NCBI GenBank assembly: GCA_902810705.1
Contig: CADDYU010000023.1
Span: forward strand, 1-38,284
Origin: Methylococcaceae bacterium
GTDB lineage: Bacteria > Pseudomonadota > Gammaproteobacteria > Methylococcales > Methylococcaceae
Direction of reading: 5' to 3'
DNA length: 38,284 bases
The notes below the pieces were generated by a model that searched no databases, was not told the DNA's origin, and saw only the letters and a program-made list of their open reading frames with translations. Position numbers and translations under genes: made by a program. This document shows, piece by piece, positions 29,433-37,721 of the stretch. Position 1 is the first letter of the stretch. Each line of letters begins with the position of its first letter.

Positions 29433-30263
29433 ATGCGAGCTAAAATCAACCTTTACGAACTAGCGGAACAATGCCTTTACTCGCCGGCCATTGAGGACAA
29501 ACTCGCGATCACCGACCACGCGGCCCAAAGCTTGGCGCATCGGAGTTTCGCTTTCGATTTCATCCGGCCGCCGCGCCCCGCCACCGACGTCCGGTTCCCG
29601 AAGCATCCCCGGCAGGTGGAGCCGCGCGATCTCCCCCGGCGCGGCTTGAATACTGAGGCGGGCAAGATCGCCTTTCTGCACGCCCTGGCGCACATCGAAT
29701 TCAACGCCATCCACCTGGCCTGGGACATGGCCTACCGGTTTCGCGGGATGCCGGAGAGCTTCTATTACGACTGGCTACAGGTCGCCATCGAGGAAGCGGC
29801 CCACTTTCGGGCGCTGAGCGGAAGACTTCGGGATTTCGGCGCCGATTACGGCCATCTGCCGGTGCATCGCGGTCTGTGGGAGCTGGCGGAGCACACCGCC
29901 GGCGACGTGCTGCACCGCCTGGCCCTGGTACCGCGCTTCATGGAAGCATGGGGACTGGACGTGACCCCCGGCATGATCGCAAAGCTCGAACAGCTCGGCG
30001 ACACGGCCAGCGTGGAAATCCTGCGCATGATCCTGCGGGAGGAGATCGGCCACGTGGCGTTCGGCACCCGCTGGTTCCACTACGTCTGCGAGCGGCGGGG
30101 CCTAGACCCGGAAGACGAATACTTCGCTCTGGTTCGACGCTACATCCGCGGGCCGGTGCGCGGGCCGTTCAACGAAGAGGCGCGGCGGAGGGCGGGATTC
30201 AGCGGAGAGGAAATGGAACGGCTGGGCCGGCTGGACGGGACGGAGCCGGATGGCGGCGCGTAA
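29433..30263 (+). CDS. DUF455 family ferritin-like protein
   Basis: Ferritin-like four-helix protein (276 aa) of the DUF455 family, related in fold to the diiron tRNA hydroxylase MiaE. Candidate diiron ligands are visible: Glu89 in LAHIEFNAIHLAWD, Glu121-x-x-His124 in AIEEAAHF, Glu153 in LAEHTAGDVLH, and Glu204-x-x-His207 in LREEIGHVAFG. The ATG at 29433 has AGGAAAAAA just before it. An upstream in-frame TTG at 29400 is less likely. It is convergent with the aldolase gene. The reaction is not established for this family; a diiron oxygenase or oxidase role is inference. Confidence 0.87.
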   Translation: MRAKINLYELAEQCLYSPAIEDKLAITDHAAQSLAHRSFAFDFIRPPRPATDVRFPKHPRQVEPRDLPRRGLNTEAGKIAFLHALAHIEFNAIHLAWDMAYRFRGMPESFYYDWLQVAIEEAAHFRALSGRLRDFGADYGHLPVHRGLWELAEHTAGDVLHRLALVPRFMEAWGLDVTPGMIAKLEQLGDTASVEILRMILREEIGHVAFGTRWFHYVCERRGLDPEDEYFALVRRYIRGPVRGPFNEEARRRAGFSGEEMERLGRLDGTEPDGGA

Positions 30264-30444
30264 TGCAGGAAATTCGCGAATTCCCTGGCTTGGCGGGGCT
30301 CGTCGCTGATCGGGCTCGGGCACGAGCGGCCGTTCCGGTCGATGACGGCGTAGAACGCGTTATCCGGCTGACCGGGAGGGACGGCGGGATCAACCCGGCG
30401 CGGCGGACGGAAGCGCCCGGCCGTGTTTCCGAGGGCCGCGCCGC

Positions 30445-31092
30445 TCAGCTCTTGGCGAACTCCGCTATCGTCTGCTCCGAGAGCGGGTGCTGACCCAAAG
30501 CCAGCATCACGTCCAGAGGCAGGGTCAGGCCATGGGCTCCGGCCAGGAGAGTATCCACCGCTTCCTCGGGAGTCTTGACGCTGGCCGCCAGGATTTGCAG
30601 CGGCGATTTGAGGGCATCGATCACGGCGCGCATCTGGCGCACCAGGGCCAAGCCGTCGCCCAAGAGGCGGGTCGAGCGGTTGACGTAGGGAAGGATGCAC
30701 GTCACCCCCGCCTCGCAGGCCAGATACACCTGGCCTGGACTGAAGATGGCGGTCATGCCGACCGTATGCCCCTCGGCGGCGAACCGCCGGGCTAGCGGAA
30801 AATTCTCCAGAGTGCTGGGAATTTTCAGACCGACCCGTCCGGGGTGCAGTTTCAGCAGCGTCCATCCCTCGGCTTCACGCTCTTGGGCGGTCGCCGCTGT
30901 CAACTGCACCATCACAGTCTCGGGAAAAGCGTCGCACAGAGCCGCGATCAACTCCGTCCTGGTCTTGAATCGGGTCTCGGAGTTCAACACCTTGGCGACC
31001 AGCGTGGGATTGGTGGTGATTCCCGCCACGAACCCGAGGGCCGCCGCCTTCCGGGCGTCGTCCACGAACGCGGAATCCAGGAAAAGCGTCAT
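30445..31092 (-). CDS. Fructose-6-phosphate aldolase / transaldolase-like enzyme
   Basis: Small class I aldolase (215 aa) of the transaldolase family, TalC/FSA subgroup. The Schiff-base lysine is Lys90 in VGLKIPST, with Asp6 in LFLDSA and the motif GITTNPTL at about 24-31. VTCILPYVNR and ILAASVKTPEEA are the usual later strands. Members cleave or form sugar phosphates by transferring dihydroxyacetone; in an organism with a Calvin or RuMP cycle it could serve pentose/hexose phosphate rearrangement, but transaldolase cannot be separated from fructose-6-phosphate aldolase here. The ATG follows GGAGGAGGAATC, a very strong ribosome binding site. A TATAAA box lies near 31156 on the minus strand. 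Confidence 0.9.
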   Translation of the reverse strand: MTLFLDSAFVDDARKAAALGFVAGITTNPTLVAKVLNSETRFKTRTELIAALCDAFPETVMVQLTAATAQEREAEGWTLLKLHPGRVGLKIPSTLENFPLARRFAAEGHTVGMTAIFSPGQVYLACEAGVTCILPYVNRSTRLLGDGLALVRQMRAVIDALKSPLQILAASVKTPEEAVDTLLAGAHGLTLPLDVMLALGQHPLSEQTIAEFAKS

Positions 31093-31275
31093 GATTCCTC
31101 CTCCCTCAAAAAGCGAGGGTCCTTCGTTTTTATCTCCGTAGAGGCTCGAGCGTTTATACCCCTCCTGCGGCCGAAGCGCCAGTCGCCCCGCGCCCCTCCG
31201 GGCCTGGGCGCCTCGCGCTGGCGCGTTTCGGGTCTCGTAATTCGGGCGAACGGGAAACTGGCCCTGCTTCTCCGA

Positions 31276-31608
31276 TTACCCGGAAAGGCCGAAAGCCCTA
31301 ACGACCCTCTTTATCCGAAGCTCGCCCTCCCGCTCGAGGGCAAGGCTCAACCGGTACAGGACGGTATTCCGGATGCGCTCGTGCACCCAGCGCAAATAAC
31401 CGGGTGATCGTTTCGTAAGCCTTGGCAAACCACAAGGCGAGCAGGGCCGGTCGAACCAGCCGGAACACCCTGGCCAGCAACAAGGTGCCAGGAGTTTGGC
31501 GGCAATCTCCAGCAGTATCCCCGAGACAATCCCGCCGTGAGCCAGCAAAAACAGCCCGGCCAGATTGATCGGCGCGACGATTAGTAAGAGGATCGAAAAA
31601 GCCAGCAA
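31276..31608 (-). pseudogene. Broken small membrane protein gene
   Basis: A 3' gene remnant reading leftwards. A hydrophobic stretch (NQALLAFSILLLIVAPINLAG, then LFLLAHGGIVSGILLEIAAK) is followed by a frame change near 31490; the neighbouring frame then continues LARVFRLVRPALLALWFAKA up to ITRLFA, and a second change near 31405 returns to WVHERIRNTVLYRLSLALERE. Joined, this gives one sensible protein with two or three membrane helices and a basic tail. Its 5' end is lost at the junction with the IS3 remnant near 31620-31640. I do not recognise the family. Confidence 0.55.
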
Positions 31609-31639
31609 AGCCTGGTTCAGCGTCGCCCTCGAAAGATAC

Positions 31640-32745
31640 GGCCTTTTTGCGGGCTACCGTGATCGGCATGCAATACCATGGGCTTGCCAATACAGCCTTC
31701 GGCCAGCACCGCACGGCGGACCACCCGGGCGCCGTAGTCAGCGGATTCCCGTTCATGGACCTCGAAGCCCACGATCTTGCGGCTGTACAAGGCGAGGATC
31801 AGGTATAGATAGAAGAACAGGCCCCGCACCGGTCCCGGCAGCCAAGTGATATCCCAGCTCCACCCCTCAGACGGGCCTCGGGCGCAATGGCTGGGCGGCG
31901 GTGTCGGTGGACACGGTGCGCGCGCACGGCCCCGATGGTGCTGTTCCTCGGCTTTCCGCAGAATCCGGTAGAAGCTCGATTCCGAGGCGAGGTACTCGCC
32001 CCGGTCGGCCAGCCGCGGCACGATCTGGCTCTCGCAAGCTCCGGGGCATGACAGACCTCCAGCACCCGTGCTCGCTTCTCGGCAGTGAACTTGTTCGGAG
32101 GCTCATCGGCCTTAACCTCGCCTTGCTGGACCCAGCGCTGATAGGTGCGCATCTTGAGGTCCAACGCCGCACAGGCCCTCGTACGGCGAGCGCCCGATTG
32201 GATGGCCTCGATGATCAGCTCCACGGCTTGGCGGCGACTTGGGGTGTTGATCAATCGTCCTCGCGGTCCCCCCAAATCGCCTGGGCTTTTTTTCGCAGCA
32301 CCCACAGGGCCGCCGCTTCCGCCAGCGCTTTCTCCTTGCGCTGGAGTTCCCGTTCCAGCTCGCGCAGCCGCTTTTGATCCGCTTGTTGCGATGCCTTCAG
32401 CGGCAGTTGCTGCTCCCGGTCCCAATCATTGGCTTGCTCACAGGCTGCCCGCCAGGCCCGGATCTGCTCCGGAGACAAGCCTCGCCTCCGGCAATACTCC
32501 CCCAGTTCCGCCTCACTCAACACCGCCGTCTCCAGCACTGCCGCGACCTTGTCCTGCGGCGTCCCGCCTTCTGGGCTCTGGTCCCCATTCGGCAACAAAC
32601 GCCCCTGGGCGCGGGCCTCCTTCCGCCAGTTCTACAGCGTCCCCTCCGAAATCCCTTCTTCGCGGGCCAACTCCGATAAGGGTCGGTCATGGGGTGGCAA
32701 CATCTTCTTCAACACCGCTTCTTTCCACTCCGGCGAATACCTCAT
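31640..32745 (-). pseudogene. IS3-family OrfA-OrfB transposase pseudogene
   Basis: OrfA (ATG at 32745, stop at 32251) begins MRYSPEWKEAVLKKMLPPHD and has a helix-turn-helix, a TAG at 32634-32632 where Tyr is expected, and a C-terminal leucine-zipper-like helix (RLRELERELQRKEKALAEA). OrfB follows in another frame (TPSRRQAVELIIEAIQSGAR, then LDLKMRTYQRWVQQGE), changes frame near 32030, and continues SQIVPRLADRGEYLASESSF and SWDITWLPGPVRG with the first catalytic Asp. LHADHGSPQKG holds the second. The region with the catalytic Glu is absent because the element is cut near 31640. Confidence 0.85.
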
Positions 32746-32814
32746 CTCACACTCGCTTTTGCCTCCTCGATTCTCTAAAAGACCAATCTACCTCATGCGA
32801 CAACTATCCTGACA
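31640..32814 (-). mobile_element. IS3-family element, 3' part missing
   Basis: On the minus strand the element begins with TGTCAGGATAGTTGTCGCAT at 32814 and carries OrfA and OrfB remnants. It stops inside OrfB near 31640, where the sequence joins the broken membrane protein gene. It is a different IS3 subgroup from the one at 26454-28555. Its left end lies inside an IS256-family transposase gene. Confidence 0.65.
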
Positions 32815-32931
32815 GAGGGGGCCCTCGAGCACCTCTTGCAGCGCCTCCTTCAACGTCTTCATCAGATCACGGTCGTCGGCCAACAGCTCTTTCACCAGCA
32901 CGGCCGACGCATTACGCTTGTTCACGGTCAT
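32815..32931 (-). pseudogene. IS256-family transposase, first 39 codons
   Basis: The frame from the ATG at 32931 reads MTVNKRNASAVLVKELLADD, then RDLMKTLKEALQEVLE, the typical N-terminus of an IS256-type (Transposase_mut) protein. It is cut by the left end of the IS3 element at 32814. Upstream, TTTGTGCAAGAG near 33020 is probably in the left end of this IS. Confidence 0.7.
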
Positions 32932-33041
32932 GGTATACTCTCTCCAGGGTTCAAGGTCGATCTAGTCAATCAACCCCTTACCATGACACCCACGCCTTCC
33001 TATGCCTCGCGCTCTTGCACAAAGATCCGCACACTACCTGC

Positions 33042-33210
33042 CATTCACGATCTCCCGCAAGTCCATACTGTGGGGGCGGCCGCCGGGTTTGGCGGGCGAG
33101 AGCAAGGGCTTGAGCCGAGCCCATTGGGCATCAGTCAGATCACTAGGGTAAGCGCGTCGAGTCGTCATCCCTTCCTAGACGACGTTCCTTCAAACTTCTC
33201 ACACACCCTC
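33042..33210 (-). pseudogene. IS5-family transposase, N-terminal fragment with left end
   Basis: From the ATG at 33168 the minus strand reads MTTRRAYPSDLTDAQWARLK, then PLLSPAKPGGRPHSMDLREI, the DUF4096-type start of IS5-family (IS427-like) transposases. The frame is interrupted at about 33040, where IS256-type sequence begins. The outer end GAGGGTGTGTGAGAAGTT at 33210 looks like the IS5 left inverted repeat. Confidence 0.7.
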
Positions 33211-33399
33211 TAAGAGCCAACGGGTTCCACTGGACCGGAATCCCGGCCTTTCCGGCCACCCCGAAAGCCTTCGCGCGATCCCCCTTGAATTCCGGCCTTG
33301 ATGAATCGATCCGAGAAATAACGGAACACGTATGGCGCATGGCGGCACGTTCTTGGACGGGCAGGAGTCGAAGCGGTGATAAAGGCAAAGGAGACTTCC

Positions 33400-33639
33400 A
33401 TGACCAGACGATCCTTCTCCATCGATACTTCCAATTATGAGGCCGTCAAAGCTTATATCGTGGAGCAGTTCAGGACCCTGTCCTGGTGGCCCACCGAAGC
33501 ACCGGAGCGCGCCAAGATAGAGTTCGAGGCGATGCGGTCGAATCCCGATCGGCTAGCGGAATGGTGCGAGAAATGGTTGAACGGAGATCAGTGGCGACAG
33601 CTCGAAAAGGCCGTGCATAAAAACTCTCGCCGCGCCTGA
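33400..33639 (+). CDS. Small soluble protein of unknown function
   Basis: A 79-residue hydrophilic protein (MTRRSFSIDTSNYEAVKAYI ... EWCEKWLNGDQWRQLEKAVH) that I do not recognise. It is rich in Trp, Glu and Lys, probably helical, with no signal peptide or metal site. The ATG at 33400 has AAGGAGACTTCC before it, a good ribosome binding site; an in-frame upstream start at 33376 is less likely. It lies between the IS remnants and the convergent phospholipase D-like gene, and is probably a genuine gene given the ribosome binding site and undamaged frame. Confidence 0.6.
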   Translation: MTRRSFSIDTSNYEAVKAYIVEQFRTLSWWPTEAPERAKIEFEAMRSNPDRLAEWCEKWLNGDQWRQLEKAVHKNSRRA

Positions 33640-33685
33640 GCTTAGGTACGGCGAGGCGCCGTAAGGCACCCTGGCAGAACGATTA

Positions 33686-35311
33686 TCAGAACAGTGGCCC
33701 AAAACCCGTCACTTTGCCAATCCCACGCAGCAGTTTTCGGTAGCGCTGAATCGTATTCCATTGCTCGGCATCCCGTTGCTGCTCGGGCCCGCGCGCTGCG
33801 ATCACGGAGCCGCACTCGTCCCGCAGCGGCTGGCCGGCGGGGTCTCGGGCGATGCGGTATTCGGAAGTCGCCGGGAAGCCTTGACTGATGAGCCCACGCG
33901 GCAATTCCGTCAGGCGTTCGACGAAGCGCTCGGACCACACGGCGGCGATCAATTCGCTGTTTAGGGCCATGCTGAGCGGGTCAAGATTATACGTACCGAT
34001 CAGGCCGACGCGATGGTCGATGGCGGCCAGCTTGCCGTGCAAGTTATGGGTGTCGGCGGCCACGAACAGGCGGAGATTCGGCACCCGCGCCAGCAGTTCC
34101 GGCCATTGTTCGAGAAAGAGCGCTTGGCTCAGGGGGTTATCGCTGGACTTGGGACCGTTGGTCAGGATGATAATGCGCACTCCTCGGCGAGCGGCCCGCG
34201 TCAGCAGATCCGCAGCTTCACGGGACAGGACGAGATAAGGGCTCTGGATGAAAATTTCTTCGCGCGCCCCTTCCACCAGGCGGCTGAGGCCACGGGTGAT
34301 GGGATCATCGTCCGCCGAGAGCCGGGTCCAGCTGTCCAGCAGCCGCACCGGGGCCGTCACAGGGGCCGGAGGCGCCCTGGCCAACACCCCACGCAGATGC
34401 GGCGCGGCGTCCAATTCCTCGAGCCAGGGCAGGCGGCGTTGCCGAATGCCCGTCACGAGTTCTTCCGGCAGCGTCTCGCCCCGTAGCCAGGCATCCATGA
34501 TTCGGAACGCCAGGTCCAATTCGTCACTGGAAGCGACGAGATCGACTTTTTCCCGGTGGACCGGGCGGGCCTCGCCGTCCTGGAACTGGGTCTCGAAGAT
34601 CCTATGCAGCGCGGCGCCAATATCGGTCCCGTACATCAGGACATCGACATCGCGAAAGGCGCCGGGCCCAGCGTCAAGGTCGGAAAAATACTCGATGGCG
34701 ATATTGCGGCCGCCAATCAGGCTCCGTACCCCGTCCACCAGCAAAATCTTGTCGTGATCGCTAGCCACGACCGCCGCGGGATTCAGAGTCAGGAAGGCCT
34801 CCAGATAACGGAAGCGCAGCGGTCTGTACATCTTCACCGAGACATTTGGCGTCCGTACCAGGGTATCCAGATAGTCGTTGCCGGTGAGACTTCTGGACAT
34901 GGTGGTCCCCATGGCATCGAGCAGAATGCGGATGCGCAAGCCTTGCTGGGCCTTCCGGGCCAGCGCGCCCAGAAACGCCACACCGAAGACGTCCTGCTTA
35001 AGTAGGAAATAGCTGATCTCGAGCCGGTGCCGGGCCTCCGTGACAAGGCGCCAGCGCTCGATCCAAGCCTCGCCATTATGGTCCAGTAGCGTGATCCGGG
35101 CTTCCCCCGACCCGGTGGCGGGCAGCTTCCTGAAGGTATCTTCCAGCGAGGCACCTGCCGCGGCGGGCGGGGGAAGAACGGCCGTTTTATGCGGCGGACA
35201 TCGGAGGGTGCAGCGAGCGGTTAGCCAGACGATTACCAGCGCCACGGCCGTTAACCCCGCCAACCGCCTGAATCCAACCTTTTGTTCCCGGCGATTTGGC
35301 TTTTCTGACAT
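33686..35311 (-). CDS. Phospholipase D / cardiolipin synthase-like protein
   Basis: PLD-superfamily enzyme (541 aa) with both catalytic HKD motifs: His186-x-Lys188-x4-Asp193 (HDKILLVDGVRSLIGGRN) and His425-x-Lys427-x4-Asp432 (HGKLAAIDHRVGLIGTYN). The N-terminus has one hydrophobic segment (about 17-34, ending LTARC) that could be a membrane anchor or lipoprotein signal. The layout fits ClsB/ClsC-type cardiolipin synthases or related phosphatidyltransferases. The EEP-family gene lies upstream on the same strand, 190 bases away, which recalls ybhP-clsB (ybhO) of E. coli. The exact phospholipid substrate is inferred. Confidence 0.87.
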   Translation of the reverse strand: MSEKPNRREQKVGFRRLAGLTAVALVIVWLTARCTLRCPPHKTAVLPPPAAAGASLEDTFRKLPATGSGEARITLLDHNGEAWIERWRLVTEARHRLEISYFLLKQDVFGVAFLGALARKAQQGLRIRILLDAMGTTMSRSLTGNDYLDTLVRTPNVSVKMYRPLRFRYLEAFLTLNPAAVVASDHDKILLVDGVRSLIGGRNIAIEYFSDLDAGPGAFRDVDVLMYGTDIGAALHRIFETQFQDGEARPVHREKVDLVASSDELDLAFRIMDAWLRGETLPEELVTGIRQRRLPWLEELDAAPHLRGVLARAPPAPVTAPVRLLDSWTRLSADDDPITRGLSRLVEGAREEIFIQSPYLVLSREAADLLTRAARRGVRIIILTNGPKSSDNPLSQALFLEQWPELLARVPNLRLFVAADTHNLHGKLAAIDHRVGLIGTYNLDPLSMALNSELIAAVWSERFVERLTELPRGLISQGFPATSEYRIARDPAGQPLRDECGSVIAARGPEQQRDAEQWNTIQRYRKLLRGIGKVTGFGPLF

Positions 35312-35502
35312 TTATAGCTCCGTCCAGACTCCAAGAGTCGTCGCCTCATCATCGGAAACAGCCGTTTTAGTTCCTCTTCCCGCGAACAGGCAAGAAAAGG
35401 AGGGACATGGGCGGGGCGAGGATTCGTAAATCATCCACCCAGCTTGAGGGCCAGTGTCCCGGCTCGGTTTGAAGGATACCGTGCCGCCGCGGCCCCGTCG
35501 CT

Positions 35503-36768
35503 CTATTGAGGACTGGTCGATTCGGCGAACTCCTCGGGGGCTCCCGTCGCCAGGCCGGTCATTTCCCCCAATAGCCAGGTCAGTCGTTCAGACCGATCCA
35601 GGGTCCGGGGCTCGCCATCGCAGTCCGCCAAACGCGCTAGTTGGCTCCGGTGCAGACCGGCCAACCAGCGGTGCTGCGCTGCCTCGGTCTCGGCCGTGGA
35701 CCAGCCGTAGCGGACCAGCAGCCCCCGATGATCGGACTCCGCTTCACCCAGCGTGCTCACCTCAACGGGCGTCAGATCGGGCGTGGCGAAAGCCCCATCC
35801 AGGGGCCACAGCGGATGCTCCGCCGGGAACGTCGCCCAGCGAGCCAGATCAAGCTCGCCGAGCCGGGCCGCCGCGACCACGCGAGCATCCAGCAGCGCGC
35901 CGCCGGCGAGCACATCGTGGGTGCGGTCAGCGGCGAAGTGGGGGCGTTGTCGAGTCATGGCCGTAGGCACGGCGTTCATGTCCCCAAGGAGCAGCGTGGT
36001 GCCGGCGGCGGACCGGAGATGGCGCTCCAGCAGCAGCGCGGCCTGCGCTTCCCGGCGAGCGGGCCAGAAGGCTTCGAGATGGGTGACAAGTACCTCCACC
36101 GGCTGACCATGGAAATCGATGCTCACCCGCAATAGGCCGCGCGGCTCGTCGAGCAAGCGGCCCGGCAACCCGCCGGCCAGGGCTGCGGACTGGAATACCG
36201 CCGGAATCTCCCCGCAGCTCCGGCCCAGGATGCAAGCCTCCGAGGCCAACACCGGATGGCGCACCAGGGCGGCGTTGCCGAAGCGCACCTCGAGACCCGG
36301 CCAGTCCCGCCGCCAGGTTTCGGCGCGCCTTACCGAATAGATGTCGCCGGTCCGGCGGTTCAACTCGGCGGCCAGGAATTCCGCCTGGTCCAGCCAGCCG
36401 CTCCGCCGCGAGCCAAAGTCCACTTCATTGAGGGCGATTACATCGATGGGGCCGGCGGCGGCGATCCGCCCGGCGATCGCGCGGAGATTTCGCTCAACCT
36501 CGCCCCGGGAGGCGTACAGCCGCCAGCGGGAACCCAGCCCGGAGTGCAGGTTGTAGACAACGGCGCGCAATTCCGGAGCAGCGATCCGGGTCGCCTGCGG
36601 TGGAGCCGGAAGAGCCGAGCCGGTCCAGTCGGCCCCGGACCGGGCACAGCGAGCCTCGATCCCGGCCCGGCCGAAGCCGCTTTCCAGTTGGAAGCCTTCG
36701 GTATAACGAGCCAGCAGGAAGCTGAGCGCTAACAGGGCAGCTAAGATGAATTTGACAATACGTAACAT
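35503..36768 (-). CDS. Endonuclease/exonuclease/phosphatase family protein
   Basis: DNase I-like (EEP) fold hydrolase of 421 residues with an N-terminal hydrophobic segment (about 5-21, a membrane anchor or signal). Catalytic motifs in order: VVYNLHSG with Asn73, ALNEVDFGS with Glu115, VTHLEAF with His230, LLLGDMNAVP with Asp263 and Asn265, and ESDHRGLL with Asp346 and His347. EEP members act on nucleic acids, inositol phosphates or sphingolipids; the neighbour and the membrane segment suggest a phosphodiester in the envelope, as proposed for YbhP. It is the first gene of the likely two-gene unit with the phospholipase D-like gene. Confidence 0.87.
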   Translation of the reverse strand: MLRIVKFILAALLALSFLLARYTEGFQLESGFGRAGIEARCARSGADWTGSALPAPPQATRIAAPELRAVVYNLHSGLGSRWRLYASRGEVERNLRAIAGRIAAAGPIDVIALNEVDFGSRRSGWLDQAEFLAAELNRRTGDIYSVRRAETWRRDWPGLEVRFGNAALVRHPVLASEACILGRSCGEIPAVFQSAALAGGLPGRLLDEPRGLLRVSIDFHGQPVEVLVTHLEAFWPARREAQAALLLERHLRSAAGTTLLLGDMNAVPTAMTRQRPHFAADRTHDVLAGGALLDARVVAAARLGELDLARWATFPAEHPLWPLDGAFATPDLTPVEVSTLGEAESDHRGLLVRYGWSTAETEAAQHRWLAGLHRSQLARLADCDGEPRTLDRSERLTWLLGEMTGLATGAPEEFAESTSPQ

Positions 36769-36983
36769 TCGGAAAAACGCCGAGCGGAAGGAATCTTAGG
36801 TCCTCGATGGCTGAGGGACGGCTGGACCTTTGAAGGTCAATTCGGCCGAGATCGGCTCGGCGCGCCTGAATAGACGATATCGCTGCCGACAGGTTCCCTG
36901 GAGCGAGCTCGGACCGGGCCAAAAGGGGATCAATGACAACAACGTCGCTGGCGACGACTGCGTCCATTCTTATTCGCGCGCGC

Positions 36984-37721
36984 CTACCATCGCCCGTGCC
37001 GCAGATGTTCGGCCAGATAATCGGGCCGGTGCATCGGCCCCACGAGGATCAGACCCGCCAAGAATCCTCCAATATGCGCCCAGAAGGCGACGCCGCCACC
37101 GGCGCTATGCAAGGCAGGAAGTCCGCTGGCGAGTTGAATGAAGAACCAATAACCCAGCATGCCAATCGCCGGCACCGCCACGGTGGTGACAAAAAATCCA
37201 AGAAAGATCAGAGTCTGAATCCGTGCGTGCGGGTACAGCCTCGCATAAGCCCCCATCACCCCACCGATAGCTCCGGAGGCGCCCACCATGGGAATGGCCG
37301 CGGAAGGATCGGTCATGATCTGCGCGGCCGCGGCGGCCAGCCCGCTCAAGAGATAAAACGCCATGAACCGCATCGACCCCATCGCGTCCTCCACGTTATC
37401 CCCGAATACCCATAAGAACCACATGTTGCCGATGATGTGAAACCAGCCGCCATGAAGAAACATATGAGTCACGAGGGTCGAGATTGAGGTCTCCCCGTCC
37501 AGTTTGCAGCCCATGTTGTTGCCCAGCGGGACGATCGTGCCGACGGGCACCCGGTCCAGCAAGTCGCCAGGGATTAAGCCGAATTCGCACAAGGACTTAG
37601 CCAAAGGCTCGGCGCTCCCGAAGCCTTGGATTAGAGTCCAACTGATCACATTAAGGCCAATGATGAGAATGACCGCCAGAGGCGTCCTAAGGGTTGGATT
37701 TTCGTCACGTAGAGGGAACAT
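36984..37721 (-). CDS. Rhomboid family intramembrane serine protease
   Basis: Inner-membrane protease (245 aa) that cleaves substrates within the bilayer. The oxyanion motif HGGWFHIIGNMWFLW (His95, Asn99), the catalytic GASG with Ser149, and the partner His216 in AHIGGFLAG are all present, with about six or seven membrane helices. The large loop between the first and second helices (about 35-80) contains two cysteines. I place the start at the ATG at 37721, which gives MFPLRDENPTLRTPL, the common rhomboid opening; a further 21 in-frame codons up to 37784 lack likeness. The C-terminus is short. Substrates are unknown. Confidence 0.93.
   Translation of the reverse strand: MFPLRDENPTLRTPLAVILIIGLNVISWTLIQGFGSAEPLAKSLCEFGLIPGDLLDRVPVGTIVPLGNNMGCKLDGETSISTLVTHMFLHGGWFHIIGNMWFLWVFGDNVEDAMGSMRFMAFYLLSGLAAAAAQIMTDPSAAIPMVGASGAIGGVMGAYARLYPHARIQTLIFLGFFVTTVAVPAIGMLGYWFFIQLASGLPALHSAGGGVAFWAHIGGFLAGLILVGPMHRPDYLAEHLRHGRW

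Noticed and set aside
30266-30493. A short plus-strand frame between the DUF455 and aldolase genes
   Set aside because: It overlaps the 3' end of the aldolase gene on the other strand, is Arg/Ala-rich and has no ribosome binding site.
33210-33434. Minus-strand frames between the IS5 fragment and the small 79-residue gene
   Set aside because: Two overlapping frames exist but neither has a start with a ribosome binding site or any recognisable motif.
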